A DNA stretch of 64,000 nucleotides from Actinomyces sp. S6-Spd3 (GTDB lineage: Bacteria > Actinomycetota > Actinomycetes > Actinomycetales > Actinomycetaceae), in the NCBI RefSeq assembly GCF_000758755.1, contig NZ_JRMV01000281.1, positions 1-64,000 on the forward strand, read 5' to 3'. Below the pieces are notes generated by a model. The model did not search any database and was not told where the DNA came from. It saw only the letters and a program-made list of their open reading frames with translations. The position numbers and the translations under genes are program-made. How positions within the stretch are numbered: position 1 is the first letter of the stretch; every line of letters starts with the position of its first letter. This document shows positions 63,971-64,000 of the stretch, piece by piece.

Positions 63971-64000
63971 AGGCTGTGGGAGAGTCTGTGGATGAGGCCT

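Overview
The window looks like a chromosomal segment of a high-GC Gram-positive bacterium of the Actinomycetaceae type (Actinomyces/Schaalia-like). The clues are typical actinobacterial gene neighbourhoods (hemW–DUF3097–hrcA–dnaJ–rsmE–phoH–ybeY–corC–era; rimP–nusA–ylxR–infB; recO–uppS–dedA-like–zur–znuBCA; ilvB–ilvN–ilvC), an HrcA/CIRCE pair, a ThrE exporter, a long-form LeuA, a PemK-like protein and an infB with a very long Gly/Pro/Arg-rich linker. The genus is inferred from gene content and codon use, not from a marker gene. There are no rRNA or tRNA genes, insertion sequences, phage genes or CRISPR arrays.

Layout. 1–9968: an LppM-like membrane protein, an amino-acid permease, msrA, rpsT, lepA–trmB, then an MFS transporter behind an unusual run of inverted repeats, and hemW. 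10044–17998: DUF3097, then a stress/ribosome-maturation operon beginning with a CIRCE element (hrcA, dnaJ, rsmE, phoH-like, ybeY, corC-like, era). 18097–25953: ThrE-type exporter, leuA, a TetR/DyP-peroxidase pair divergent from a DUF5692 membrane protein, recO–uppS. 26275–30035: a zinc operon on the minus strand (znuA, znuC, znuB, zur, VTT/DedA-like) read from a promoter overlapped by two Zur-like boxes. 30032–37230: LacI regulator with divergent maltodextrin-type malEFG, then a YtrA-like GntR/ABC operon with a perfect palindromic operator. 37325–40009: a three-gene minus-strand operon of unrecognised proteins, two of them paralogues. 40177–43777: glyS, dusB, aroD. 43790–48515: a small membrane protein, dps, and a minus-strand run HerA-like ATPase / PemK-like / a GH13-like protein without catalytic residues. 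48566–58268: dgt, dnaG, two minus-strand unknowns, and rimP–nusA–ylxR–infB. 58345–63706: an AspT/YbjL-type transporter and the branched-chain amino-acid operon ilvBNC with an Ile/Val/Leu-rich leader peptide.

Most of the window is housekeeping. The points that deserve a second look are the hairpin series before the MFS gene (7171–7343), the unrecognised operon with duplicated membrane proteins (37325–40009), the GH13-like pseudoenzyme and its PemK/HerA neighbours (44825–48515), a dispersed repeat seen at 26117–26246 and again at 63897–63970, the apparently leaderless zinc-regulated znuA start, and the ilv leader. I did not find clear evidence of a complete new defence or mobile system. Start codons were chosen from ribosome-binding sites, gene overlaps and family length. 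No database search was possible.
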